44,682 nt of DNA from Planctomycetota bacterium (GCA_018814045.1 JAHJAR010000322.1:1-44682); one strand, 5' to 3'. Counted from the first letter of the stretch, positions 26,122-36,025 are shown. Made by a program: numbers and translations. The notes: generated by a model not told the origin, from the sequence alone.

Positions 26122-27135
26122 TTACAGCAGTTCCACGTTCATCGCGGTCGCGATCGGCCGTAACGCTTCGTATAGCCTGATGAAGCTGTCGAAATCCAGC
26201 GACTGCGCGCCGTCGGAGAGGGCTTGGGACGGGTTCGGGTGTACCTCGATCAACAACCCGTCGGCACCGGCGGCGAGCGCCGCCAGTGACATCGACGGCA
26301 CGTATTCGGCCTTGCCGGTCCCGTGACTCGGGTCGACGACGATCGGCAGATGCGAGAGGTGCTTGACGACCGGCACGATCGAGAGATCCAACGTGTTCCG
26401 CGTGTGATCCGCGAACGTCCGCACACCCCGTTCGCATAGAATCACCTGCCGGTTCCCCCCGCTGACAATGTACTCCGCGGCCATGAGCCACTCTTCGAGC
26501 ATGGCTGCCATGCCGCGCTTCAGCAACACCGGCGTACGGGCCTGCGACAGCCGCCGCAGCAGCGCGTAGTTCTGCATATTGCGCGTGCCGACCTGGAGGA
26601 CGTCCGCGACTTCCTCGACGCGATCGACACTCTCGATGTCCAGAACCTCGGTCACGATGCCGATGCCGGTTTCCTGCTTGGCCCGAGCCAGGTATTGGAG
26701 TCCCTCTTGCCCAAGTCCCTGGAAGCTGTACGGGCTGGTACGCGGCTTGTACGCGCCGCCGCGCATCAGCTTCACGCCGCGTTCGGTCAGGAATCGGGCG
26801 GACTCGATGACCATGCTCTCGTTTTCGACCGCGCAGGGACCGGCGATGAGGGTGAAACCCCCGCCGATGTGTGTATTGGCGACGGGGAAGCGGCTGGCCT
26901 CTGCTTTCGTTTCGCGTGAAACGAGCTTGTAGGGGGCCGTGACGCGGATGACTTCTTCCACGCCCGGCATCATCATCAACGTGTCGCGCCCTTCCGAGCC
27001 GCGGTTGCCGGTGATCCCGATCGCAGTGCGTGTTGCTCCCGGGATCACGTGGGGGTCCATACCGAGCTGGCGTATGCGGTCCGCGACCGTGGCTACGTCG
27101 GCCGCGGTGGCGTGGGCATTCATGACGACGAGCAT
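26122..27135 (-). CDS. aroF: 3-deoxy-7-phosphoheptulonate (DAHP) synthase, type I-beta
   Basis: A 337-residue enzyme that joins phosphoenolpyruvate and erythrose 4-phosphate, the first step of the shikimate pathway. Residues 1-70 are a ferredoxin-like regulatory domain (MLVVMNAHATAADVATVADR and GVEEVIRV), as in Thermotoga-type enzymes with feedback control by aromatic amino acids. The catalytic barrel begins near FTLIAGPCAVEN, with metal ligand Cys101. It contains RGGAYKPRTSPYSFQGLG, EVLDIESVDRV, LCERGVRTF and VDPSHGTGK. AGGAG lies 6 nt before the ATG at 27135. No other aromatic gene is near. Regulation by Tyr or Phe is inferred from the domain only. Confidence 0.95.
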   Translation of the reverse strand: MLVVMNAHATAADVATVADRIRQLGMDPHVIPGATRTAIGITGNRGSEGRDTLMMMPGVEEVIRVTAPYKLVSRETKAEASRFPVANTHIGGGFTLIAGPCAVENESMVIESARFLTERGVKLMRGGAYKPRTSPYSFQGLGQEGLQYLARAKQETGIGIVTEVLDIESVDRVEEVADVLQVGTRNMQNYALLRRLSQARTPVLLKRGMAAMLEEWLMAAEYIVSGGNRQVILCERGVRTFADHTRNTLDLSIVPVVKHLSHLPIVVDPSHGTGKAEYVPSMSLAALAAGADGLLIEVHPNPSQALSDGAQSLDFDSFIRLYEALRPIATAMNVELL

Positions 27136-27329
27136 ACTTCGCTCCTATACGGGGCAGCCGACGTAGTCCCGCCCGGGAGGGCCGGTGGCGCGCCGCTGGC
27201 GCAGTGTCACCGATGCTGAGGCGAAAATGAAGAGGTTCGCCGAAGCGGTACGCCCGGGACACCACGTTGGCCGACCGGCGCCGAACGCTTTCGTCCGGCG
27301 CCGTTATCGCCCGGTGTTCCGCCGGTGCC

Positions 27330-30300
27330 CTACTTGCCACCCGGCCCATAGCGCAGGCCAAACAGCACGTGGGCGATGCCCTTGGTGACGCTCCCGTCGC
27401 CGGGCGCGCCGATGCCGGCAACCGAAGGCTGCCCGGTGAACGGCTGCGCGCCGCCCGAGACCGCCGCACCGGTTCCTCCGCCGGCCAATTCGCCCACCAA
27501 CTGCCAGCCCAGCAGGTCACACGTTCCGACCCGGATCAACGGGACGTTGCCGGCCAGATGCGGCCCGGCGTAAATGCCGTAGGCCGACCCATGCAGCGCC
27601 TCGCTGCCTGGCGCGCCGAGCAACAGATCCGCCCCAGCCGTCGCATTGAAGGCGCCCAAGGCTGCGACCGCGAACCCCAGTTGATCGCCGGGGGCGATTC
27701 CATCGAACACCGCGCCCGCGATGTCGACGCCGACGCGGCTCAACGCGACCACCGGCGGCCAGGGATCGGCAGAAAGCGGGGCTACGCCATAGACCAGGTA
27801 AACCCGCCCGCGCCCGGCGTCATGACCAGGTGCACCGATTAGCATGTCCGACCAGCCGTCGGCGTTGAAATCAGCGCTGGCCACAGCCGCACCGGCGAGG
27901 TCGCCGTCGTTCTCGCCCACAAAGACGTGCCCGGGGATGAACCCGCCCACATCGCCGAGGAATACGTCACCGTCCGAGTCACCCTCGAAGAACGTCGAGT
28001 CGCCGAACACCAGGTACACCAGCCCCGGCCCAGGAGCCGGGTTGGCCACGCGGCCCTGTGCGGCGAAAGGTGCCCCGATCAGCACCTCGTCCAACTCGTC
28101 GGTATCAAGATCGGCCACGCCACACACGGCATAGCCGGCCATGCCGTCGGGAGCAGTACCATAGAGCAGGGCGCCCGCGATATCACTTCCAACCATGTCC
28201 AGCGAAGCCGGCCAGGGCAGGCCATCTCCACTGACGATGGCCACGCGGCCTTCGTCACCGGCGCGGCCGACGGCGTAAGCGGCGCCGGCGATCGCGTAGT
28301 CTGCGTGACCGTCGCCGTTGAAGTCACCGAGGGCGGCCACGTCGAGGCCAGCCTGCTCCTGCATGCTACCCTGGAACGTGGTGCCGTTGGGTGGATTGGG
28401 CCAATTCAGGTTGATGGTCTCATGCGAGCGCGCGTAGTCGCCGTTCAGAACGTAGGCCAGCCCTTCGACGGTCCCCTCGACGGTGAACAAGGGAGCGCCG
28501 ATGAGGATCTCGCCGGTTGACCCGCTGTCCACGGAACCGATCAGCGCGACGCGCATGCCCGTAGAACTCGTGGAGCCCAGCCCATGGATGCGCAGGTCGA
28601 GATCATCGACGCTGAGATCGGTCGGCCAAACGCCGCCACCTTCGTGATAGTAGACGACGCCACCGCGCCCGGTGTCGCCGCCGCCGCCGGGCGGTATCAA
28701 GATCCCGCCCGAGTCAAACTGCGAGCCCTGACCGGACGGACCACCGCTGCCCTGCGATTGGCCGGGATCGCCTCTGACCGGCAGGCCCTGCGGATCACCG
28801 AGGAGCAGATCAACGTGGCCATCGCCGTCCAGGTCGCGGCTCAGGTCGATCGCCCTTCCCAACACGCGGCTTCCGGCGTTGCCGTGCACCGTGGCGATCT
28901 CACCCGGCCACAACTCGCTCGGCATGAATCGTCCAACCAGCCGATCGACCACGCAGACCGGGCCGGCGTAGGCCACCATCGTTGACAAGCCATCATCGAT
29001 GATGCCGCCGACGAAGTATGTTGCATTGACCTCCAACGACAGCAACTCTGTATCGACAAGGTGGTCACGGTCGTAGATGTCGTCCTCGGAGATGTCGCTC
29101 CGCAGGATCTGCTCATTGCCGTTCAGGACGTCGTCGACATCAAGGAAGATCGTAATCAGGGCGTCGTCGTCGTCATCCTGCCCGGCCCAGGCGATCATGA
29201 AGCTCCGCCCCCATGTCACCGCCAAGCCATCGCGCGGGTCGGTCACGACCAGTTGCGGCTGGGCGTTGGACAACACTCGCCCAAGGCTCGGCCCATAGCG
29301 CACCCAGTGCGGGCCCTCGGAGAGATCTGCGTAAACCGCATAAGCACCGGGCGCCAAGCCCGCCGTGTTCCAGTCGATCTCGATGAGTCCCGCCGCCGGA
29401 AGGTCCGCGGAAATCGGCAGCTCGTTTCCATTTGTCGGGTCGTCGTCCGGGTCGGCAAACACGGAGACGCGGCCAGCCGGGCTGGCCCCGGTCGTCAACA
29501 CGTCGAACTCCACGAGCGTACCGGCGTTGATGCGCAAATCCTGGTCGAGCCCGGCGATCCAAACCGCCAACTCCTGCACTATCACGCGGCCGTCAGACGG
29601 TCCGAAGCTGGCCAAGCTCGTGCCGGCGTGCCGCAGATTCGCGTACACGACGTACGCCGCGGAGGCAACGCCCGTCGTGTTCCAATCGACTGTCGTGCGC
29701 GCCGCGGCAGGCAGCGCCGCCGCGATTACGATCTCGTTACCGTTGGCCGGGTCGGCGTCAGGGTCGACGAAGACGTCCACAACCGCGCCGGCGGGCGCAT
29801 TGCCAGTCACGAGATCGAACGAGACGACGTCACCAGCCAGCACCTCAACGTCCGCATCGAGCCCTTCGATCCGGACCATAGGAACCTGGACGAGTACACG
29901 CCCCGGGGCCACGGCCGTGTCTAGAACGGCCCCCGCGGCGCGCAGGTCGCCTCGGACGGTGTACGTGCCAGGCGTTGCGGCAGCCGTATCCCAGTTGACG
30001 GTGGCTCGTTCGACAGCGGGCAGTCCGGCGGCGATTACCGTCTCGTTGCCGTTGGTCGGGTCGTCATCCGGATCGGCGAAGACATCCACCACGGCCTCGG
30101 CCGGGGAGTCCGCCGTTACCACGTCAAACGTGACCACGTCGCCAATCGTGACCGCGACGTCCTGATCGAGCCCTTCGAAGGCCAACTCTGGCTCAGGAAG
30201 CGCCACAACCAACACCCGGCCGGTCGCCGGACCGGCTCGCAGGAACTGCCCGCCGTTGTTCAAATCCGCGTAAATGAGGTATGTGCCCGGAGTTATATCA

Positions 30301-31313
30301 AGAGTGTCCCAGGCGACCGTGATCAGGTCAGCGGCCGGCGTATCGACGAGAACCACGATCTCGTTACCGCTGGCCGGATCGTCGTCGGGGTCAGCGAAGA
30401 CCGTGACCGTCGCGCTGACGGCCGCATTCGCCGTGACAACGTCGAACGTAACAACCTCGCCAACAAAGACTTCCACGTCGGTATCCAGCCGCTCGAGCGC
30501 GATCGTGGGCTGTTGGAGCGGAGGTTGCTCCGGCTCGATGATCACCCGCCCCGCAGAGGCCTCCGTACGCAGGAAACACAGACCGTCGCGCACCTCGGCG
30601 TAAACCACGTACACGTCAGCGGTGATCCCGACTGTGTCCCACGTGAGCGGGACTCGGTCGGCAACAGCCAAGTCGTCGGCGATTACCAGTTCGCTGCCAT
30701 TGTCCGGATCACCGTCCGCATCGGCAAAGACTCGCAGGCGCGCGGCCGGCGTAACGGCCGAGGCCCGCACGTCGAACGTGACCAGCATCCCCGCCTCGCC
30801 GACAACGTCCTCTTCCAGGCCTTCGATGGCCACGGAAAGCTCGTCGGAGCTTTGGCATTCGGGGGTCACGACCGGTGCTGATAGGATTACGAGGATGGTG
30901 TCGCCGGGCATGAAATCGTCGCCGAGCGTGAATGTCTGCATCGGAAGCGATTCCGGGGATTCACCGAGCAATGTTGCTTCAACGAGGACCGTGTCAGCCC
31001 GATCAGGCCCGATTATGATGTCTTCGGCCCCGCTGGCCATGTTTCGGCCCGAGAAGTGGACTCTCTCGCCGGCCACGCGCATGGTGATTCGCAGATCGAC
31101 GTCACGGCCAGACTCATTGACGATGTGCACCCTGACAGCGCCGTTGGCGACCGCCGGAGGCACGTGCCCAGCCAGGTTCTCGGAGACGGTGTCGGCTACG
31201 GATGTGATCGTGTGCCCGGGCAGCGCGAGCACCGGCAGGCCGGTCTCAGGGTCCACATAACATCCTGTCAGAAAGAGAGTTGCGATGAGCAGCCCGAGCC
31301 GCGTTCGTGACAT
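27330..31313 (-). CDS. Large surface lipoprotein: Ig-like repeats followed by an FG-GAP beta-propeller
   Basis: A 1327-residue lipoprotein. The signal is MSRTRLGLLIATLFLTGC with lipobox LTGC (Cys18); GGAG lies 9 nt before the ATG at 31313. After a leader domain come five similar repeats of about 103-110 residues. Each starts like IEGLDADVEVLAGDVV, includes VFADPDDDPTNGNE and ends near GRVLV; a sixth, diverged copy contains FLDVDDVLNGNEQIL. DNA copies are spaced about 310-330 bases over 29400-30740. The C-terminal third is an integrin-alpha-like propeller with FG-GAP units such as LSRDLDGDGHVDLLLGDPQG, ALGDFNGDGHADYAIAG and ASADFNADGWSDMLIGAPGH, whose D-x-D-x-DG loops bind calcium. Adhesion or surface scaffolding is plausible; no enzymatic motif was seen. 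Confidence 0.86.
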   Translation of the reverse strand: MSRTRLGLLIATLFLTGCYVDPETGLPVLALPGHTITSVADTVSENLAGHVPPAVANGAVRVHIVNESGRDVDLRITMRVAGERVHFSGRNMASGAEDIIIGPDRADTVLVEATLLGESPESLPMQTFTLGDDFMPGDTILVILSAPVVTPECQSSDELSVAIEGLEEDVVGEAGMLVTFDVRASAVTPAARLRVFADADGDPDNGSELVIADDLAVADRVPLTWDTVGITADVYVVYAEVRDGLCFLRTEASAGRVIIEPEQPPLQQPTIALERLDTDVEVFVGEVVTFDVVTANAAVSATVTVFADPDDDPASGNEIVVLVDTPAADLITVAWDTLDITPGTYLIYADLNNGGQFLRAGPATGRVLVVALPEPELAFEGLDQDVAVTIGDVVTFDVVTADSPAEAVVDVFADPDDDPTNGNETVIAAGLPAVERATVNWDTAAATPGTYTVRGDLRAAGAVLDTAVAPGRVLVQVPMVRIEGLDADVEVLAGDVVSFDLVTGNAPAGAVVDVFVDPDADPANGNEIVIAAALPAAARTTVDWNTTGVASAAYVVYANLRHAGTSLASFGPSDGRVIVQELAVWIAGLDQDLRINAGTLVEFDVLTTGASPAGRVSVFADPDDDPTNGNELPISADLPAAGLIEIDWNTAGLAPGAYAVYADLSEGPHWVRYGPSLGRVLSNAQPQLVVTDPRDGLAVTWGRSFMIAWAGQDDDDDALITIFLDVDDVLNGNEQILRSDISEDDIYDRDHLVDTELLSLEVNATYFVGGIIDDGLSTMVAYAGPVCVVDRLVGRFMPSELWPGEIATVHGNAGSRVLGRAIDLSRDLDGDGHVDLLLGDPQGLPVRGDPGQSQGSGGPSGQGSQFDSGGILIPPGGGGDTGRGGVVYYHEGGGVWPTDLSVDDLDLRIHGLGSTSSTGMRVALIGSVDSGSTGEILIGAPLFTVEGTVEGLAYVLNGDYARSHETINLNWPNPPNGTTFQGSMQEQAGLDVAALGDFNGDGHADYAIAGAAYAVGRAGDEGRVAIVSGDGLPWPASLDMVGSDIAGALLYGTAPDGMAGYAVCGVADLDTDELDEVLIGAPFAAQGRVANPAPGPGLVYLVFGDSTFFEGDSDGDVFLGDVGGFIPGHVFVGENDGDLAGAAVASADFNADGWSDMLIGAPGHDAGRGRVYLVYGVAPLSADPWPPVVALSRVGVDIAGAVFDGIAPGDQLGFAVAALGAFNATAGADLLLGAPGSEALHGSAYGIYAGPHLAGNVPLIRVGTCDLLGWQLVGELAGGGTGAAVSGGAQPFTGQPSVAGIGAPGDGSVTKGIAHVLFGLRYGPGGK

Positions 31314-31488
31314 GATCTCGTACTCCCAGGCACAATTGGCGCCCTTGCTGATTCCGTAAGCGCGAACACACCCCCCCGGGTAACGTACTCATTCTATCCG
31401 CCATCAGCCCGATTGACACTCTAGACTATCACTGCCGGGTGCGGCGGTCAACGAAAACCACTCTGACGGCAGGTTATTGTATGAGCGA

Positions 31489-31512
31489 GGTTTACGGATC
31501 GGTTTACGGATT
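31489..31512 (+). repeat. Tandem 12-base direct repeat upstream of a promoter
   Basis: GGTTTACGGATC and GGTTTACGGATT follow each other without a gap, differing only in the last base. They end at the -35 box of the plus-strand promoter, a position typical of activator or repressor sites. Confidence 0.6.
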
Positions 31513-31538
31513 GATGTGCCCGTTTCCGATGGTATGAT
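31511..31538 (+). promoter_or_regulatory. Sigma70-type promoter
   Basis: TTGATG (31511-31516) and TATGAT (31533-31538) with a 16-base spacer, 48 bases before the ATG at 31586. It matches the consensus at 4 of 6 and 5 of 6 positions. Confidence 0.55.
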
Positions 31539-31585
31539 CAGACGATGTGGAGGCGTTTTTGTATCTGGTAACCAGGAGCGTCCGG

Positions 31586-32698
31586 ATGAGGGCAATCGGG
31601 CTTTGCTGGGTGACCGCGGCTGCGGCTGCGGCTGCGCTGCTGGCTGCCGTTGTTCCCGCCGCCGCCCAACAGCGGCACTGGGCCCAGACCAATCGGCCGA
31701 CGCAGAGGGGCCCATCGTCGCGAATCGGTTGGACGGGCGGCTACTTCACACGGCAGACGTCCGGGCCAAGCGGTCTGCGCGGGTCGTCCGGGTTGGATCC
31801 CAGCACTATGGACCAGCGAAACTCGATGATTGGGCAAAACGCCCTTACGAGCTTGCCGCGCGTGGTTCAGCCGGGCGAGGCCTTCGCCCAATCGCGCAGC
31901 CTGGGGCCGTCGTGGCGGCGGCGGCCGCTTACCTTCCAGGCCCCCTCCGACAGCCGCATCGCCTTCGCATCCAACTACGAAAGGGCGATCAGGCAAGACA
32001 CGCCTGTGGGTGGATGGTCCTGGGAAGGCCGAGCGCCGGTACTGAGACTGAGTGGCTACCAGACACCTGCTGAAGAACCGACCGCCTTCCACGAGTTCTT
32101 CGGCGTCCGCCCCGCACCGGAAACAGCGACGCTGCCGCCGGAGTCCTCCGAGCCGATCTACGTTCAGACGGAACGACACACGGAGTCACGTGTCCGAGAT
32201 CTCGAACAGCGGGCTCTTGCCCGTTTCAAGGCCGCGACGTTCGGCGAGCGAGAGGGGAAGGCGGAGGAGCTCACGCGGGCGATGGATCTGCTGATAAGCG
32301 TGCGCGACCTGGATCCCGAGGCGTACATGCCCTGCCTGCTCGTGTTCCACGCGTCTCTGGAGCGCAACCGCATCGCCCAGGCGCTGCACGCCTTGACGGC
32401 CGCGATCAAGCGCCACCCGACGGTCTTCGTCGAGCAGCCCGATATAGCTTCGTACTTCGGGGATCCGCGCGTTTTTCAGCGCCAGATGCGCCGCTACGTG
32501 CGGCTCGAGGAAGAGCACGTGAAGTCGCACGAAGAATACTCGGTGCAGGCCTATTGCGCCTGGGCGCTCGCGGACCGTGCACGGCTGCGGGCAACGTTGG
32601 ACAAGCTGGAAGAGCTGGTGAACAGTGGAGACTTGTCGCCCCTCGAACAGCATAACGTCCGAACGCTGCAATACGCGCTGGGAGCTACGTTGCGGTGA
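31586..32698 (+). CDS. Secreted protein with a C-terminal helical (TPR-like) region, unknown function
   Basis: A 370-residue protein, not matched to a named family. ATG at 31586 with AGGAG 7 nt upstream. The signal is MRAIGLCWVTAAAAAAALLA, ending AAAQQ. Residues 25-170 are low in structure (RQTSGPSGLRGSSGL, RRPLTFQAP). From about 190 on, the chain is helical, with patterns like ARFKAATFGEREGKAEELTR, AYMPCLLVFHASLERNRIAQ and AWALADRARLRATLDKLEEL, which suggest TPR-like helix pairs. A nearly identical layout is common in planctomycete exported proteins. Its gene is divergent from the Ig/FG-GAP lipoprotein and upstream of the nucleotide-sugar gene, 103 bases away. Confidence 0.72.
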   Translation: MRAIGLCWVTAAAAAAALLAAVVPAAAQQRHWAQTNRPTQRGPSSRIGWTGGYFTRQTSGPSGLRGSSGLDPSTMDQRNSMIGQNALTSLPRVVQPGEAFAQSRSLGPSWRRRPLTFQAPSDSRIAFASNYERAIRQDTPVGGWSWEGRAPVLRLSGYQTPAEEPTAFHEFFGVRPAPETATLPPESSEPIYVQTERHTESRVRDLEQRALARFKAATFGEREGKAEELTRAMDLLISVRDLDPEAYMPCLLVFHASLERNRIAQALHALTAAIKRHPTVFVEQPDIASYFGDPRVFQRQMRRYVRLEEEHVKSHEEYSVQAYCAWALADRARLRATLDKLEELVNSGDLSPLEQHNVRTLQYALGATLR

Positions 32699-32801
32699 GA
32701 CCGTTTCGCACCTCTCGGCGACCAGCTAGACAGAGCGGGGATGGGAATGCTACAGCCTGCCGGGCGGTCTATAGCTTGCTGGCAGGCAGGTTCACACGCG
32801 T

Positions 32802-34793
32802 ATGACGCCGGAGCAAGAACCCCCCAACCCGAACGGCCTGACCGACTGGGTTCGGCGGCACCGTTTCCTGGTGAGCGTGGTTGCGCACGCAGTTCTGTTC
32901 AGCCTGGCGTGGCTCCTGGCGTTCGGGTTGGCGTACAACTTCAAATCACCCGAGCGGTGGTTCCCCGTCTTCTTTCTGCCGCTGTTGCCGCTGGTCGTGC
33001 TGGTCAAGATGACGGTCTTCGTGGCGCTGGGCGTGCACCGGGCAGCCTGGCGGTACGTCGGCTTGCGTGACCTGTTCGGGATCGCCAAGGCCACCTGGTT
33101 GAGTTGGCTGGGGATCTACACCATCTACTTCGGGATGGTCAACGCCCGCGCGGTGGGGCTGCCCATCGATCCCTTTGGCGGCCGCGATTTCCCCGACGTG
33201 GTGTTTCTGCTGGACGTGGCCGGCACGATCGCGCTGATCTGTGGGGCCCGGATCGCAGTGCGTTTCTATCACGAGGAAGTGCGCCCCGTCGCCGATGGCG
33301 TCGCTCCCAAGGTAGTGATCCTTGGGGCAGGCAACGCCGGCGAGAACGTGGCCCGCGAGATCCAGCGGATGCCGGTCTTGCAGTATCGCGTGGTGGGTTT
33401 CCTGGACGACGACCCGGCCAAGTGGCACACGCAGATCCACGGCGTGGACGTGATCGGGCCGATCAGCAAGATCAAATCGGTCTGCGACGAGTACGCCGTC
33501 GATGAGATTCTGATCGCGATGCCCTCGGCCACGCGGGCCCAGATACGGCGGGTGGTCGATCTGTGCCAGGGCACGAACCTGCGGTTCAAGACGTTGCCGG
33601 CCTTGGCGGACCTGATCGCCGGCCGGGCCAACGTGCAGCAGATCCGCGATGTGGACATCAACGACCTACTGGGACGCGCCCCGGTAACGCTCGATGCCGA
33701 CCAGATCGGCAAGTTCATCAAGTCGCGGGTTATTATGGTGACCGGGGCCGGGGGCTCGATCGGCTCGGAGATGTGCCGCCAGATCGCGCGCTTCAAGCCT
33801 CAGCGCCTGGTGCTGGTCGAGCAGGCGGAACAACACCTGTTCGAGATTGACCGCGAGTTGAAACGCAGCTTCCCCGAGATCGACTTCGCCCCGTATATTG
33901 CGGACATCGGCGACAAGGAGCGCATCGCCCGCGTGTTCGCCGCCGAACGACCGACGGCGGTCTTCCACGCCGCCGCCCACAAGCACGTGCCGATGATGGA
34001 GTACAACCCCGGCGAGGCGATCAAGAACAACGTGCACGGAACGCGGGTCGTGGCGGACGCGGCCACCCGTTACGGCTGCGAGAAGTTAGTGATGATCTCG
34101 ACCGACAAAGCGGTCAACCCCACGAGCATAATGGGGGGCAGCAAGCGCGTCGCCGAGATGTACATCCAGGGGTTGAACGAACGGGCCGAGACTCAGTTTG
34201 TAACCGTGCGCTTCGGGAATGTGCTGGGCAGCAGCGGCAGCGTTATCCCGATCTTCAAGGAGCAGATCGCGCAGGGAGGCCCAGTGACGGTGACACACCC
34301 CGACATGGTGCGCTATTTCATGACCATCCCCGAGTCCTCCCAGCTCGTGCTACAGGCTGCCTCGATGGGGCACGGCGGCGAAGTGTTCGTCCTGGACATG
34401 GGCGAGCCGGTCAAGATCGTCGACCTGGCCCGCGACCTGATCACGCTCTCGGGTTTCCGGCCCGGCGATGATATCGAGATCAAGTTCGTCGGCGTCCGGC
34501 CGGGCGAGAAGCTCTACGAGGAGTTGATGATCGCGGGCGAGGACGTCGCGCGCACCGCCCACCCCAAGATCGGCATCTGGCAGAACGTGCCGGTGGACTG
34601 GGAGCCGCTGACAGCCGCCATGGCCGCCCTCCTTGCCAAGGCCAACGACCTGACCCACACCCAAACGCGCCACGAATTAAAGAAGATCGTCCCCGAATTC
34701 CACCTGGATGCACCGCGGCCAACCCAAACGCGAGCCGAGCAGCCCGATGCGGGCGCGTTGCCCACCTCGGATGCCGAGGTAGCACCAGCGTAG
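32802..34793 (+). CDS. Membrane-bound nucleotide-sugar epimerase/dehydratase (CapD/WbpM/FlaA1 family)
   Basis: A 663-residue enzyme, likely a 4,6-dehydratase or 5-epimerase acting on UDP-GlcNAc-type sugars for surface polysaccharide. N-terminal membrane helices (VVAHAVLFSLAWLLAFGLAY and others up to about 155) are followed by a first Rossmann-like domain (GAGNAGENVAREI from Gly175). The catalytic SDR domain starts with TGAGGSIGSEM (from Thr314). The active-site region is STDKAVNPTSIMGGSKR, with Ser433, Asp435-Lys436 and Lys448; large members of this family lack the classic Tyr. C-terminal to it are VRFGNVLGSSGSVIPIFKEQ and GVRPGEKLYEEL. The start ATG at 32802 has only a weak ribosome binding site. 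The length is typical. The exact sugar substrate is not determined. Confidence 0.92.
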   Translation: MTPEQEPPNPNGLTDWVRRHRFLVSVVAHAVLFSLAWLLAFGLAYNFKSPERWFPVFFLPLLPLVVLVKMTVFVALGVHRAAWRYVGLRDLFGIAKATWLSWLGIYTIYFGMVNARAVGLPIDPFGGRDFPDVVFLLDVAGTIALICGARIAVRFYHEEVRPVADGVAPKVVILGAGNAGENVAREIQRMPVLQYRVVGFLDDDPAKWHTQIHGVDVIGPISKIKSVCDEYAVDEILIAMPSATRAQIRRVVDLCQGTNLRFKTLPALADLIAGRANVQQIRDVDINDLLGRAPVTLDADQIGKFIKSRVIMVTGAGGSIGSEMCRQIARFKPQRLVLVEQAEQHLFEIDRELKRSFPEIDFAPYIADIGDKERIARVFAAERPTAVFHAAAHKHVPMMEYNPGEAIKNNVHGTRVVADAATRYGCEKLVMISTDKAVNPTSIMGGSKRVAEMYIQGLNERAETQFVTVRFGNVLGSSGSVIPIFKEQIAQGGPVTVTHPDMVRYFMTIPESSQLVLQAASMGHGGEVFVLDMGEPVKIVDLARDLITLSGFRPGDDIEIKFVGVRPGEKLYEELMIAGEDVARTAHPKIGIWQNVPVDWEPLTAAMAALLAKANDLTHTQTRHELKKIVPEFHLDAPRPTQTRAEQPDAGALPTSDAEVAPA

Positions 34794-34864
34794 CGCCCAG
34801 CGGGGACCGGGCCAGGCAACACCGGCGATATACACTCAGACACGCTAGCGATATAGTGCCAACT

Positions 34865-36025
34865 ATGCCAAAGCGGGTAGTTATACTCGGATCGACGGGC
34901 TCGATCGGCTGCGCTGCGCTCGAGGTTGTGGCGGCGCTCGCTGGCGACGTGTCCGTGGTCGGCCTGGCGGCCCGGCAGGGCTGGCAACTTCTGGCGGAGC
35001 AGGCGGCCCGCTTCGGCGTCCCGTACGTGGCGATCGCCGACGAGCAGCACAGCGATGATCTGACCCAGGCCTGTCCGCCGCAGACACACATCCTGACCGG
35101 GAGCGACGGCTTGGTCGAGCTGGTCCGGACGTGCGAAGCGGACTTCGTGCTCGCGGCCATCGTCGGGGTGGCGGGGCTGCCGGCCACACTGGCGGCCATC
35201 GAGCGCGGACTCGACATCGGCCTGGCCAACAAGGAATCCCTGGTAGTCGCCGGGCCACTGATCATGCCCCTGGCCCGCGCGCGCGGCAGCACGCTGATTC
35301 CCGTGGACAGCGAGCACTCGGCCATCTTCCAGGCGTTGCTCAGCGGCCGGCCCGAGGAGGTGCGCCGCATCTATCTGACGGCGTCGGGCGGGCCATTTCG
35401 GACCTGGGACCGCGCTCGGATGGAGCAGGCCGATCTCGAACAGGCCCTGCAACACCCGGTGTGGTCGATGGGGCCCAAGATCACCGTGGACAGTGCCACG
35501 ATGATGAACAAGGCGCTGGAGGTAATCGAAGCCCACTACCTGTTCGGCGTGGACGTCGCGCAGATCCGGGTTCTGATCCATCCCGAGGCGGTAGTGCATT
35601 CGATGGTCGAGTATTGCGACGGCTCGCTGATCGCCCAGCTCGGCACGCCTGACATGAAGACGCCGATACAGTACGCTATGACGTACCCGCGGCGGGTACC
35701 CGGGATCGCCGAGCTACTGGACTGGAGTCAGGCCTGTCGCCTGAACTTCGAACCGCCCGATTTCGAGCGGTTTCCTGCTTTGCGCCTTGGCTTTGAGGCG
35801 GCCCGGGCCGGTGGCAGCAGTCCGGCGGTCTTGAACGCAGCCAACGAAGCGACGGTGCAGCTCTTCTGCGACGGTGCCATTCCGTTCGGCCGGATTGCGG
35901 CTCTGGCGGAACAGGTGCTCAGCCGTCACCGGCGCCTTGAGAACCCCACGCTGGCGCAGTTGCTCGAGTGCGACGCGTGGGCCCGACAAGAGGTCACTGC
36001 ATGCATGCGGCATTGCTCGGTCTAG
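34865..36025 (+). CDS. dxr: 1-deoxy-D-xylulose 5-phosphate reductoisomerase
   Basis: A 386-residue NADPH enzyme that makes 2-C-methyl-D-erythritol 4-phosphate, the committed step of the MEP isoprenoid pathway. NADPH site GSTGSIG is at 9-15; LANKESLVVAG is the linker helix; the metal and substrate site is IPVDSEHSAIFQAL, followed by LTASGGPFR and KITVDSATMMNK. The C-terminal domain has LNAANEATVQLF. ATG at 34865 is chosen; a GTG at 34856 (adding MPT) is equally possible, and neither has a strong ribosome binding site. It lies 71 bases after the epimerase gene and overlaps rseP by 25 bases. The dxr-rseP pairing is common in bacteria. Confidence 0.95.
   Translation: MPKRVVILGSTGSIGCAALEVVAALAGDVSVVGLAARQGWQLLAEQAARFGVPYVAIADEQHSDDLTQACPPQTHILTGSDGLVELVRTCEADFVLAAIVGVAGLPATLAAIERGLDIGLANKESLVVAGPLIMPLARARGSTLIPVDSEHSAIFQALLSGRPEEVRRIYLTASGGPFRTWDRARMEQADLEQALQHPVWSMGPKITVDSATMMNKALEVIEAHYLFGVDVAQIRVLIHPEAVVHSMVEYCDGSLIAQLGTPDMKTPIQYAMTYPRRVPGIAELLDWSQACRLNFEPPDFERFPALRLGFEAARAGGSSPAVLNAANEATVQLFCDGAIPFGRIAALAEQVLSRHRRLENPTLAQLLECDAWARQEVTACMRHCSV

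Noticed and set aside
25790..27520. 576-codon minus-strand open frame across the DAHP synthase gene
   Set aside because: Arg-rich shadow in another frame of aroF; it also crosses the terminator hairpin and the neighbouring convergent gene.
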